Positions 36,036-44,657 of a stretch of DNA of 64,000 bases are shown here, piece by piece. The DNA is from Niastella sp. OAS944 (lineage in GTDB: Bacteria; Bacteroidota; Bacteroidia; Chitinophagales; Chitinophagaceae). Location of the stretch: the NCBI GenBank assembly GCA_024809215.1, contig JANUBW010000002.1, positions 620,001 through 684,000 on the forward strand, written 5' to 3'. Numbering within the stretch: the first letter of the stretch is position 1; each line of letters begins with the position of its first letter. The notes beneath the pieces were generated by a model. It searched no databases. It was given only the letters and a program-made list of their open reading frames with translations, and was not told where the DNA came from. The translations under genes and the position numbers were made by a program.

Positions 36036-38987
36036 ATGCAAACTTTCAAACGATTGCTGTTATTATGCTGTCTGCTTGCTCCTGTATGGTTATTTGCACA
36101 GGTAAGCGTGTCGGGCACAATTGTCGACAATGGTAATCTTCCCATTCAGGGCGCATCAATCAAGATCAGAAATTCAAACGCAGGCACATCCTCCGATGCC
36201 AATGGAAAATTCAGTCTTTCACTCCCGCCCAAAGGCGGCACCCTGGAAATATCATATATAGGGTACAAAAGCCAATCCATAGCGGTGACCAACAGCTTAT
36301 CGGACCTTGTAGTAAAAATGCAGGAAGATGTAGGCCATCTTGAAGAAATAGTTGTAACCGGTTTGGCCACCTCCGCCAAACGTTCAAACTCGGCCCATGC
36401 CGTGGGCACTGTGTCGGCCAAACAACTGGTGGGAACCACTTCGCAGCCCACTGTCGACGGCGCGCTTTATGGCAAATTTCCCGGCGCCAATATTTCAACC
36501 AACTCAGGTGCACCGGGTGGCGGTATTTCCATAAAACTACGCGGCGTAACTTCCCTGGTGGGTAATTCGCAGCCGCTTTTCATTGTAGATGGTGTTTACT
36601 ATGATAACTCCTCTATTCAAAGCGGTACCAACTTCATTTCAAAAGCTGCGGGCCAGGGTAGCACCAATTTCCAGGACAATCCTTCAAACCGCGTGGCCGA
36701 TCTTGACCCCGAAGATATAGACCGCATTGAAATATTGAAAGGCGCTTCTACTGCCGCCATCTATGGCGCGCGGGCAGCAGCCGGTGTGGTGATCATCACT
36801 ACTAAAAAAGGGAAATCGGGCAAACCCAAAATTGAGATCGGTCATAGTATAGGCCAGCAAATGCAGTTAAATAAACTGGGACAACGCAGCTGGGATACGG
36901 CAAAAGTACTGGCCGCCTATAAAGCCAGCGGGCTTGCCATTTATAATGCCAATGGCGGAAAGACCTACAATTACGAAGATGAACTGTATGGCAACAAAGG
37001 ATTATTGACCAATACCAGGCTTAGTTTAAGCGGTGGTAACGAAAATACCTCCTATTATGCCGGTGTAACATATAGAGATGATGAAGGCATTGTAAAAGGG
37101 ACCGGTTACCGTAAATCATCGTTCAGGTTGAACCTCGATCAAAAGGTGACCAAGTTCCTCGATATGTCAATGAACGCTAACTATGTTGAATCGAGCGCCG
37201 ACCGCGGCTACTTTAACAATGACAATACCAGCACTACCTTAGGCGTAGCCTATGTATCAACGCCTTCGTGGATAAATTTATATCCCGATGCCAATGGCAA
37301 CTATCCCAATAACCCATTGGTGCCATCTAATTTTATTCAAACCCGCGATCTGATGACGAATAATGAAAAAGTAAATCGCATCTTACTCGGCGGAAAGGCA
37401 ACATTCAAGATCATAAAAAGCGACAAACACAATCTTAATTTGATCGCACTGGGCGGTATTGATAATTACACGCTTAAAACAACTGCCATATTCCCCGCCA
37501 TCCTGCAATTCCAAAAAGCCGGCAATGGCACCAATGGCGCATTGATCTACGGTACCACTGTTGCCAACAATACAAACCTCTCTGCATTGGCGGTGTATGA
37601 TTTTAAACCAAGCGACGAACTGTCGTTCACTACCCAGGCAGGTTTAAATACATTTAAGGTAGATCTGAATACGGTTGTAAATACAGCAACCCAATTAATA
37701 GGCACACAAACTAATATTGACCAGGCCGGCGCATTACAGGCAGATCAAACCAAAACTTTCTCGAGGGACAAAGGCTTCTTTGCCCAGGAGGAGATCAACT
37801 GGCAGGACAAGATCATTGCAACCGTTGGTATAAGGGGCGATAAATCGAGCCGCAACGGGGATGCCGATAAATTATACTATTACCCCAAAGCTTCGTTAGC
37901 CTTTAACATTCTTCCGTTTGTTGAAATAAAGCCATTCAGTTTACTGAAAATACGTGGCGCTTATGGCGAATCGGGCAACTTTGCTCCCTTTGGCGCTGTT
38001 TATACTTCCCTGGTGCCCATCAACTTTAACGGAACTACCGGTTCTATAGTAGACTTAACCCGTGGCTCGGCCAACCTGAAGCCAGAGCGGCAAAAAGAAC
38101 TGGAACTTGGGTTCGATGCCGGCATCCTGAACAATCGCGTGAACCTTGAATTAACCTGGTATAAAAAAGATGTGGAAGACCTGATCTTAAAAGTGGTAAC
38201 TACCGGTTCTTCAGGTTTTACAAACGACTGGAAGAACGTGGCCGCTATACAGAATAAAGGCGTTGAAATAGGGCTTAATGTAGTGCCGGTGATCACCAAA
38301 GAGTGGCGATGGAATATGCAGTTTAACTGGTGGAAGAACAAATCGAAAGTTACCCGGCTCGATGTGCCAGCCTTTAACGTAGGCGCATTTGGCGCATCTC
38401 TTGGAACGTATCGTATTGAAAGAGGTAAAAGCGCTACCCAACTGGTTGGTGTTGGCGATTCAACCGATAAGGTTGACCCCACCAGTAAACTGGCCGTATT
38501 TGGCAATGCAGAACCAGACTTCAATCTTGCTTTTGGCAATAATGTTACCTGGAAAAATTTTGAGCTTTCGGTACTGATGCATTGGAAAAAAGGTGGCGAC
38601 AACATAAACCTCACCACCTTGTTGAGTGATCTTTCTGCAACGTCGTTTGATTATGATAAAAAGGGTGTGGACCCCAGCGGCCAGTTGGCAAATGGCCCTT
38701 ATCGCTTAAAAGTATTTGGCGCTACGGCACGTCCGTTTGTACAGGATGCCTCTTACTTCCGTGTACGTGAAATTGGCATAAGCTATACATTGCCCGGCAA
38801 GTGGTTCAAAGATATTGCCCGCATTAAGGTTGGTTTTTCGGGCAGGAACCTCATCAATGTGTTCGATTATCCCAGCTATGACCCCGAGGTATCGAACTTT
38901 GGTACAGACGCTATTTCAAGCAATGTGGAAGTTACGCCGTTCCCATCGGCCAAAAGCTATTACTTTAATATTTCGGCCACGTTTTAA
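36036..38987 (+). CDS. susC: SusC/RagA-type TonB-dependent outer-membrane transporter
   Basis: 983 residues. Signal peptide (RLLLLCCLLAPVWLFAQ). A carboxypeptidase-regulatory-like domain spans about 24-95 (VSVSGTIVDNGNLPIQGASI), then a plug domain (about 105-215) with the SusC signature LFIVDGVYYD, EILKGASTAAIYGARAAAGV and IITTKKG. A 22-strand barrel follows to the C-terminus, with FNISATF ending in the usual aromatic. It forms the membrane channel that, with the downstream SusD lipoprotein, imports oligosaccharides or peptides. There is no STN domain, so direct anti-sigma signalling is not expected. No sugar-specific enzymes are in the same operon, so the substrate is unknown. Confidence 0.95.
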   Translation: MQTFKRLLLLCCLLAPVWLFAQVSVSGTIVDNGNLPIQGASIKIRNSNAGTSSDANGKFSLSLPPKGGTLEISYIGYKSQSIAVTNSLSDLVVKMQEDVGHLEEIVVTGLATSAKRSNSAHAVGTVSAKQLVGTTSQPTVDGALYGKFPGANISTNSGAPGGGISIKLRGVTSLVGNSQPLFIVDGVYYDNSSIQSGTNFISKAAGQGSTNFQDNPSNRVADLDPEDIDRIEILKGASTAAIYGARAAAGVVIITTKKGKSGKPKIEIGHSIGQQMQLNKLGQRSWDTAKVLAAYKASGLAIYNANGGKTYNYEDELYGNKGLLTNTRLSLSGGNENTSYYAGVTYRDDEGIVKGTGYRKSSFRLNLDQKVTKFLDMSMNANYVESSADRGYFNNDNTSTTLGVAYVSTPSWINLYPDANGNYPNNPLVPSNFIQTRDLMTNNEKVNRILLGGKATFKIIKSDKHNLNLIALGGIDNYTLKTTAIFPAILQFQKAGNGTNGALIYGTTVANNTNLSALAVYDFKPSDELSFTTQAGLNTFKVDLNTVVNTATQLIGTQTNIDQAGALQADQTKTFSRDKGFFAQEEINWQDKIIATVGIRGDKSSRNGDADKLYYYPKASLAFNILPFVEIKPFSLLKIRGAYGESGNFAPFGAVYTSLVPINFNGTTGSIVDLTRGSANLKPERQKELELGFDAGILNNRVNLELTWYKKDVEDLILKVVTTGSSGFTNDWKNVAAIQNKGVEIGLNVVPVITKEWRWNMQFNWWKNKSKVTRLDVPAFNVGAFGASLGTYRIERGKSATQLVGVGDSTDKVDPTSKLAVFGNAEPDFNLAFGNNVTWKNFELSVLMHWKKGGDNINLTTLLSDLSATSFDYDKKGVDPSGQLANGPYRLKVFGATARPFVQDASYFRVREIGISYTLPGKWFKDIARIKVGFSGRNLINVFDYPSYDPEVSNFGTDAISSNVEVTPFPSAKSYYFNISATF

Positions 38988-38994
38988 TTAATGT

Positions 38995-39095
38995 GATAAT
39001 GTGATAATTCGAAAATTCGATAATGAAATACACTTCCCGGAGCGGCATGCCGAGAATTGTCGGGAACTCCAAAATGGCAGCATTATCACATTATC
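38995..39095. repeat. Long-range inverted repeat in the susC-susD spacer
   Basis: GATAATGTGATAAT (38995-39008) and ATTATCACATTATC (39082-39095) are perfect complements 73 bp apart. Between them lie nested CG-rich words (CGGCATGCCG, CCCG with CGGG). The spacer can fold into a long hairpin between the two coding regions. Confidence 0.65.
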
Positions 39096-39123
39096 AAATT
39101 AGCTAATTATCAAATTAATTATT

Positions 39124-40428
39124 ATGAATCAATATAAATTATACCGGTTACTATTACTACTAACGTTAGGTTATACGGGCTGTAAGGTTGACCCCATCCT
39201 CGATCCCAATAACCCCAGTACCAATGGTATTGTGCAAAACGCATCAATTGGCGAATTACAAAACATGGTAGTGGGTGCAGAAGCGGGCATGAGAAACAAC
39301 CTGAACAATTATTACGATGGTGTAAGTGTTATAGGCCGGGAATATTACCGGTTCTCCACTTCTGATCCCCGCCTTACCGGCGACCTGTTGGGCAAAGGAA
39401 GCGCTACACTCGATAACAATACCTTTTATACCACCAACCCATTCAATGCAAGGTATCGTGTAGTGAAGAACCTTAATATCCTTATTACTGCATTGCAAAA
39501 TACCAAGGCCACTATCACCGACGGACAAAGAAAAGCCAGTATTGCGTATGCCAAAACCGTAAAGGCGCATGAATTGCTGATGGTGTTCAATCAGCAATAT
39601 GAGAACGGCATCAGGATCGATGTAGATGACCCCGATAAATTAGGGCCCTTTCTTTCAAAAGATGAATCGTTGAATGCCATTCAGAATTTACTGAACGAAG
39701 CCTATCTCGACCTGAAGGGTAATGATGTTGAGTTCCCCTTCTCTACCGTTCTTTACAGTAAAAAGGCGCTTGAATTTTTAAAATTCAACCGGGCGCTGGC
39801 AGCCAGGGTAGCAGTTTACCGTAAGGACTGGACGCTGGCCTTAACGGCCCTCAACGAATCATTTTTCGATTTAAATGGCAGTCTTACCAATGGGGTGTAT
39901 TATCTTTTTTCAACCCAGGGCGGCGACCTCTTGAACCCTGTATTTTTTCCGCAGGATACACCACCGGCTGAGGCCCGATTGGTGCAACCCGGTTTTATAA
40001 CAGATGCAGAAGCCGGCGATACACGTTTGAGCAAAGCAAGCAAACGCACCGCTGCCGGTACGCAGGATGGTTTAACGAGCGACTATGACTTTTGGGTATA
40101 TAAAACCAACGTGGCCTCTATACCTATTATTCGTAACGAAGAATTGATCCTGATCTACGCAGAAGCTAAGGTACAAACAAACAGTATCCCCGATGCCATT
40201 GTGGCCATCAATAGAATTCGCACAGCAGCTTCGCTACCACCATATGCCGGTTCCATAACTCAAACCGCTATTATAAATGAGATCTTAAAACAACGGCGAT
40301 ACTCATTGTTTGGCGAAGGCCAACGCTGGATCGATATGCGCCGCTATGACAAATTAAGTGAGCTACCCATCGACAGGGCCGGCGATGATGTGTGGAAGCA
40401 ATTCCCGCGTCCGGCAACAGAACAGTAA
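39124..40428 (+). CDS. susD: SusD/RagB-type nutrient-binding lipoprotein
   Basis: 434 residues with a lipobox (GYTGC near residue 21). The helical SusD fold with TPR-like units is seen in NARYRVVKNLNILITALQNT, ARVAVYRKDWTLALTALNES and the conserved C-terminal block PIIRNEELILIYAEAKVQTN, AIVAINRIRTAASLPPY and LFGEGQRWIDMRRYDKL. It binds substrate at the cell surface and closes over the SusC channel. It is shorter than typical SusD (500-600), as in the RagB-like subgroup. It is coupled to susC through the hairpin-rich spacer. Confidence 0.93.
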   Translation: MNQYKLYRLLLLLTLGYTGCKVDPILDPNNPSTNGIVQNASIGELQNMVVGAEAGMRNNLNNYYDGVSVIGREYYRFSTSDPRLTGDLLGKGSATLDNNTFYTTNPFNARYRVVKNLNILITALQNTKATITDGQRKASIAYAKTVKAHELLMVFNQQYENGIRIDVDDPDKLGPFLSKDESLNAIQNLLNEAYLDLKGNDVEFPFSTVLYSKKALEFLKFNRALAARVAVYRKDWTLALTALNESFFDLNGSLTNGVYYLFSTQGGDLLNPVFFPQDTPPAEARLVQPGFITDAEAGDTRLSKASKRTAAGTQDGLTSDYDFWVYKTNVASIPIIRNEELILIYAEAKVQTNSIPDAIVAINRIRTAASLPPYAGSITQTAIINEILKQRRYSLFGEGQRWIDMRRYDKLSELPIDRAGDDVWKQFPRPATEQ

Positions 40429-40434
40429 AGAATG

Positions 40435-41391
40435 TTAAATAAGCCCTACCCTTTCAGAATGGGCTTTTGCTTCGGCAGTATGGTTGAACAGCAAGGTATG
40501 AACACCTTGCTGTTCGGCTTTCTGTAATAGTTCGCTGGCAATAGCGGCTTTCTCTGTACGAACATTGCGAATGTAAATAGCAAAAATGCGTTGCGGGTAT
40601 TTTTGCGCAATGGCGGTATAAATGGCGGGGTCCTGCTGCGAATTATCGCCTATTAATATAAATTGTTGTTTGGGAAAAACATTGAGCAGCCGCTCTATAC
40701 GCACCTGTTTGCCGGCATGTTTTGTTTGTCCGCTCCTGAACAGTTCCCATATTCTCTTCAACTCACTCAACAAAAAAATGCCTTCGGGCAAACGGTTATA
40801 ACTAAAGAATTCTGTAAGGTAATCGTACAGGTTCCACTCACTGCTCGATACATAAAAGAATGGATTGGGCGTGTTGGCATCGGTGTGAGCGTACACCAGC
40901 GCCTGATAATATTCCGACATATGTTGAAACTGGCGGCGCGAACGGGGGTTCTTCAACAGCGCCCGGATGCGTTTGAACGTAGTGGCCGTATGCGAAACCA
41001 ATACCGTATCATCAATATCAGAAACAAAAACATACTGGGTGCTATGCGGCACATACAACCTGCCCGTGCCGCTGGCTATTGCGGTGCCCCATTTGTTTAA
41101 GGCTTCTATGGTAACGGGATGCCAGCCATAAGGCAGTTCCACCGGCGAGCTCCATTCAAATCTTATAAATCCTTCATTGTCGGTAACACCCTCCTGTTGT
41201 TGGTTACCGAACGTTAGCCGTACCCGGGTTTGGGGAAAAGGTTTCACAAAAAACAGCCGTAGCAAATAAAATATATTCACCAGTATATTATTGGAATAAT
41301 GGGTATTGGCGGCAGGTTGCCGTTTCAGTACATGAGCATAAATGATGAGATCGTGTGTATGCCCATACCCCTGGTATACTTTTATTATCAT
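40435..41391 (-). CDS. App1-type phosphatidate phosphatase
   Basis: 318 residues. The HAD-type catalytic motif DxDxT is present as SDIDDTVLVSHT in the middle of the protein, followed by NPFFYVSSSEWNLYDYLTEF, which matches the DUF2183/App1 family, and a late IGDNSQQDPAIY. The N-terminal half is a beta-rich domain of the kind found before App1 cores. App1 enzymes dephosphorylate phosphatidic acid. The divergent neighbour is a diacylglycerol kinase-like gene catalysing the reverse step, which strongly supports a lipid-phosphate pair. Convergent with susD, with only 6 bp between the ends. Confidence 0.85.
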   Translation of the reverse strand: MIIKVYQGYGHTHDLIIYAHVLKRQPAANTHYSNNILVNIFYLLRLFFVKPFPQTRVRLTFGNQQQEGVTDNEGFIRFEWSSPVELPYGWHPVTIEALNKWGTAIASGTGRLYVPHSTQYVFVSDIDDTVLVSHTATTFKRIRALLKNPRSRRQFQHMSEYYQALVYAHTDANTPNPFFYVSSSEWNLYDYLTEFFSYNRLPEGIFLLSELKRIWELFRSGQTKHAGKQVRIERLLNVFPKQQFILIGDNSQQDPAIYTAIAQKYPQRIFAIYIRNVRTEKAAIASELLQKAEQQGVHTLLFNHTAEAKAHSERVGLI

Positions 41392-41417
41392 GGGCTTAAA
41401 GGATGTTTATATAAAAT

Positions 41418-42302
41418 ATGCATACCAACCCTCACCTGAAATTATTGTTTTTTATAAACTCAGCCGCAGGCAACAATAACACCGACTGGGAACAAACCAT
41501 TCTGCAATATTTTAACAACAAACCTTACACCATTGTCATTTATCATTTATCAAACCCATGCACGCGGGAGCAGATACAGGAACAAATAAAAAAGCATACA
41601 CCCAACCGGGTAATTGCTGTGGGCGGCGACGGCACATTAAAGCTGGTTACAGAAAGCATAATGAACAGCGGGCTGCCGCTTGGGTTATTACCTGCGGGTT
41701 CGGCCAATGGAATGGCAAAAGAATTAGGCATACCCACCGATGCAGAAAAAGCGCTGGACATCATTACCCAGGGACATATAAATAAAATAGACCTTATTAG
41801 CATCAACAAAGAACTGTGTATTCATTTAAGCGATATCGGCTTTAATGCTTTTGTGGTAAAAACCTTTGAAACGTTTAACAAACGGGGCATGTGGAGTTAT
41901 ATTAAAGCTGCGCTACGCGTTTTGTTCCGCCACCGGCATATGGAAGTTACTATTGCCGGCGATAAAAAAACCATAAAACGCAAAGCAGCCATGGTAGTGA
42001 TTGCCAATGCTACCAAATATGGCACCGGAGCGGTGATAAACCCAAATGGGAAACTCGATGACGGGCTTTTTGAGATCATTGTTATAAAAAAGATCTCGTT
42101 TAGCGAGATCGTAAAAATGATGATCACCCACAAAGATTTTGATCCCCGTAAAACAGAGCTCTTTACTACATCCGGCGTAGAAATGCGATCGAAGCACCAT
42201 GTACATTTTCAGGTAGATGGGGAGTATTTAGGGAAAATCTATTCGTTGAAAGCAGCATGTTTACCAGGGGTACTGCAAATGATAGTTCCTGCATCAGAAT
42301 AA
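41418..42302 (+). CDS. Diacylglycerol kinase-family lipid kinase (YegS/DgkB-like)
   Basis: 294 residues, soluble or peripherally membrane-bound. Nucleotide-binding motif VIAVGGDGTLKLVTESI, followed by GLLPAGSANGMAKELGIPTD, the hallmark pair of the DAGK catalytic domain; the C-terminal beta domain includes GTGAVINPNGKLDDGLFEII and VDGEYLG. The expected reaction is ATP-dependent phosphorylation of diacylglycerol or a related lipid. Divergent from the App1 phosphatase with a 26-bp gap, so both share one promoter region. The 21-bp repeat array begins about 50 bp after the stop. Confidence 0.92.
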   Translation: MHTNPHLKLLFFINSAAGNNNTDWEQTILQYFNNKPYTIVIYHLSNPCTREQIQEQIKKHTPNRVIAVGGDGTLKLVTESIMNSGLPLGLLPAGSANGMAKELGIPTDAEKALDIITQGHINKIDLISINKELCIHLSDIGFNAFVVKTFETFNKRGMWSYIKAALRVLFRHRHMEVTIAGDKKTIKRKAAMVVIANATKYGTGAVINPNGKLDDGLFEIIVIKKISFSEIVKMMITHKDFDPRKTELFTTSGVEMRSKHHVHFQVDGEYLGKIYSLKAACLPGVLQMIVPASE

Positions 42303-42349
42303 ATTGGCCAAAATCGTTTTGCTAAAAGCGACATTTCATTATTATCTGC

Positions 42350-42985
42350 TTGCAATGACCGTTGCTGGTTGCAACATGATCGTTGCTAGTTGCAACACGA
42401 TCGTTGCTTGCATGTTATTATATAATTGCAGGCTGCAATTACCTCTTTGGAGGCAGGTATTATCTTATGCCAGGGTGTTTTTTCAATCGTTGCAACTGTT
42501 ATTTGAACGTTGCTGTTGGCTCAACGGTCAATTTCAGCTTGCATTTAATCGTTGCAAGCTTACAATGGTCCATTGTTGGGCTGCAATGGTCATTGCAGGA
42601 TAACAATGAATCATTGCTGGCATGAAATGACTCATTGCTCACTTGCAACGAACCGATGCCAGCTTGCAACAATAAAACTTCAGTTGTTTTTTGTTCATTG
42701 CAGGTGAGCTGTGAGGCATTGCAGGCTGCACTCAATGAAAAATCAGCGAACAATGATCCGTAGCAGGCTGGCAAAAGGTCGTAGCAGGCAAACAACGATC
42801 GTGTTGCAGCTTGCAATGGTCACTCCAGGGTAGCAACGTCCGTTGCACGCCAGCAATGATCCGTTGCACGCAAACATTACGTCATTGCAAGCTACTTATA
42901 AGTAAAAGCAGGCGAACAAATTGGTTAATACAACAAACAACGAGTCATCGCAGGCAAACAACGATCATAATACAGCGATCGGGGG
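42350..42985. repeat. Degenerate 21-bp repeat array, about 30 units
   Basis: The word TTGC (or one-base variants) recurs at 42362, 42383, 42404, 42426, 42490, 42510, 42552, 42593, 42614, 42635, 42698, 42719, 42804, 42843, 42864 and 42885, nearly always in steps of 21 or 42. The clearest units read GCAACATGATCGTTGCTAGTT and GCAACACGATCGTTGC. Each unit has a small palindrome (AACGATCGTT or AATGATCATT type). Because 21 is divisible by three, several frames stay open and show seven-residue periodicity (SLFACYD, LLPACYG, SLLSCND). I do not treat these frames as genes. The array fills the space between convergent genes. Confidence 0.85.
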
Positions 42986-42987
42986 TG

Positions 42988-43602
42988 TTAATCCTTCTCC
43001 CACTTCCTTCTACTCGTTCCTTCCTGGTAAATTACAGTCCAGCCGTTCCTTTCTGCCATGTGTAGCAAACGTTTTCTGAGTTTTTTGGGATAGAATATTT
43101 TTGTGCTTGTCTTTTTAATGCTGTATTCAGTAAATACGTTCAACTGTGCCAGGATCTCATAAACGGCAGCGCCGCATCGCATTCCCAGGAGCGCATAATC
43201 GTATGGGGTTTGCTGCAGATAGGCTGCCGAAATACTGTCGAACTTTTGCTTTTGCTGTTCGGTGACCGGCACGTAAACAATCGCGTATTTTACGTCTTTA
43301 GGGTCACTACCCAGGATCGCATAGAAATTACTGATAGAATGCACCGCATACAAACTGTGGCGGTCGCTTTTTTTGGCAAACCAGTGAAACTGACCGCTGG
43401 GCAAAAAGTTTACGATCTTTTCACTGTCGCCTTCAATGCCCACATGACCGCCCAACATGCCGCCAAAGCATTTTGATTCGGTGTCTTTGTATTTTTTCTG
43501 TGGTTTCGATCCGTAGAGAAAATGAACTTTTAAGAAGGTGGTATCGTGGCAATAACCCAGGACGGGAAGTAAGCAAAGGAGTATGAACAGCGCTTTTTTC
43601 AC
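42988..43602 (-). CDS. Secreted permuted NlpC/P60-like protein
   Basis: 204 residues with a signal peptide (KKALFILLCLLPVLGYCH). A His motif (MLGGHVGIEGD) comes before a Cys motif (LLGMRCGAAVYEILAQL), the order found in circularly permuted NlpC/P60 (YiiX/DUF4105-like) papain-fold hydrolases; both catalytic candidates are present. The predicted site is the periplasm or outside, with peptidoglycan or amide bonds as possible substrates (inference). The 3' end abuts the 21-bp repeat array. Confidence 0.6.
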   Translation of the reverse strand: MKKALFILLCLLPVLGYCHDTTFLKVHFLYGSKPQKKYKDTESKCFGGMLGGHVGIEGDSEKIVNFLPSGQFHWFAKKSDRHSLYAVHSISNFYAILGSDPKDVKYAIVYVPVTEQQKQKFDSISAAYLQQTPYDYALLGMRCGAAVYEILAQLNVFTEYSIKKTSTKIFYPKKLRKRLLHMAERNGWTVIYQEGTSRRKWEKD

Positions 43603-43725
43603 GACTGTGTATTATGGGTTATCCTACGTCTGGTTACCCCTAATATAAAAAATGAAAAGTAGATGGAATGTTAAATCGCAGCCACCGCCTCTATCTCCGA
43701 AAATGAATTTCATAACATATTAATA

Positions 43726-44616
43726 TCAAAGTATTCCTAAGAACCAATTATAACCATAGATGTGACGGTATTCGGCAGGGACCTGGTTCAGCCGTTGTTT
43801 AATTGTAGCTTCTTTATTATTATTCTGCACGATACTTCTTATAATCTTTCCCGTCCTTTTATCTTTCTCATCCTTTTCAAAGGAAATATATTCGAGCGTG
43901 TCTAAACCAGTTCCATTCCATTTGTATTTATACATTTCTGTTTCACCCAAATGTCCATACGCTACCCCTCTTACCACTTTTTCTTTCCCCGAAAAAGTTG
44001 GGTTTATAAAATCGAACATTTCAGAAAACGTTCCGGTTTGCGGCAAATACAAATAAACTTCGGCAAAAGCCTTTAAACAGCAGCCGTTACTTCCATACCC
44101 ATTTATAACAACATCCTGTAAGCCATCGCCATTTACGTCCTGCAACGTATCGTTAGTATACGTATTTGACCACTCTTTGTGAACAAGCACCTGTTTAAAG
44201 CCACTGTTATGCTTTACATAAATATTTATATACTCACCAGGCACCTCCACATGTTCATTTGAAGGCTGCGACATATGAACAATAAGATGTTTCAAATCTT
44301 TTGAAAAAAAATTATTGTACGCCAGCTTTATTTCTACAGGATATAAGCCATCAGGCACTAAAGTAAAACTCTTTTTAAATGTAGGAGACTGTATATTTCT
44401 ATAGGCCGAATCCAATGCCTTTTGCAATACGCCGGCCATTCTAATGCTGTCAGCCCGTTCGTTTTCTTCACGTTTTCGCCAAATCCCTTGCAGTCTTTGA
44501 CTATCAGTTTGCACAGCCGTTGAATCATTATCCGGAAGCGGATGTGGCTTTTCTTTTTTCACATTGCCACATGAAACTAAAAAAATTGTAATAAGTGCAG
44601 GGATCATTTGCTTCAT
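43726..44616 (-). CDS. Lipoprotein with FG-GAP/VCBS-like segment
   Basis: 296 residues. Lipobox LVSC (Cys16). A charged, helical N-terminal third precedes a segment NDTLQDVNGDGLQDVVINGY, the calcium-binding-type repeat of FG-GAP/VCBS proteins. The rest is beta-rich (KAFAEVYLYLPQTGTFSEMF). No enzyme motif. It shares direction with the permease downstream in coordinates, but the 40-bp gap and no functional link give little context. Confidence 0.7.
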   Translation of the reverse strand: MKQMIPALITIFLVSCGNVKKEKPHPLPDNDSTAVQTDSQRLQGIWRKREENERADSIRMAGVLQKALDSAYRNIQSPTFKKSFTLVPDGLYPVEIKLAYNNFFSKDLKHLIVHMSQPSNEHVEVPGEYINIYVKHNSGFKQVLVHKEWSNTYTNDTLQDVNGDGLQDVVINGYGSNGCCLKAFAEVYLYLPQTGTFSEMFDFINPTFSGKEKVVRGVAYGHLGETEMYKYKWNGTGLDTLEYISFEKDEKDKRTGKIIRSIVQNNNKEATIKQRLNQVPAEYRHIYGYNWFLGIL

Positions 44617-44657
44617 AAATGCTAAGATAATTCATGCACATATACCCTGCAAGCCCC

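Noticed and set aside
38000-38617. 205-codon minus-strand frame inside susC
   Set aside because: Antisense to a well-supported SusC barrel; composition is not protein-like.
42304-42816. Open frames of 80-105 codons in the 21-bp repeat region on both strands
   Set aside because: A 21-bp period keeps frames open by chance. The products are seven-residue pseudo-repeats on both strands, with no start signals or family resemblance.
42350-42985. Possible CRISPR array
   Set aside because: Units are 21 bp, degenerate and contiguous without unique spacers, and no cas genes are present.
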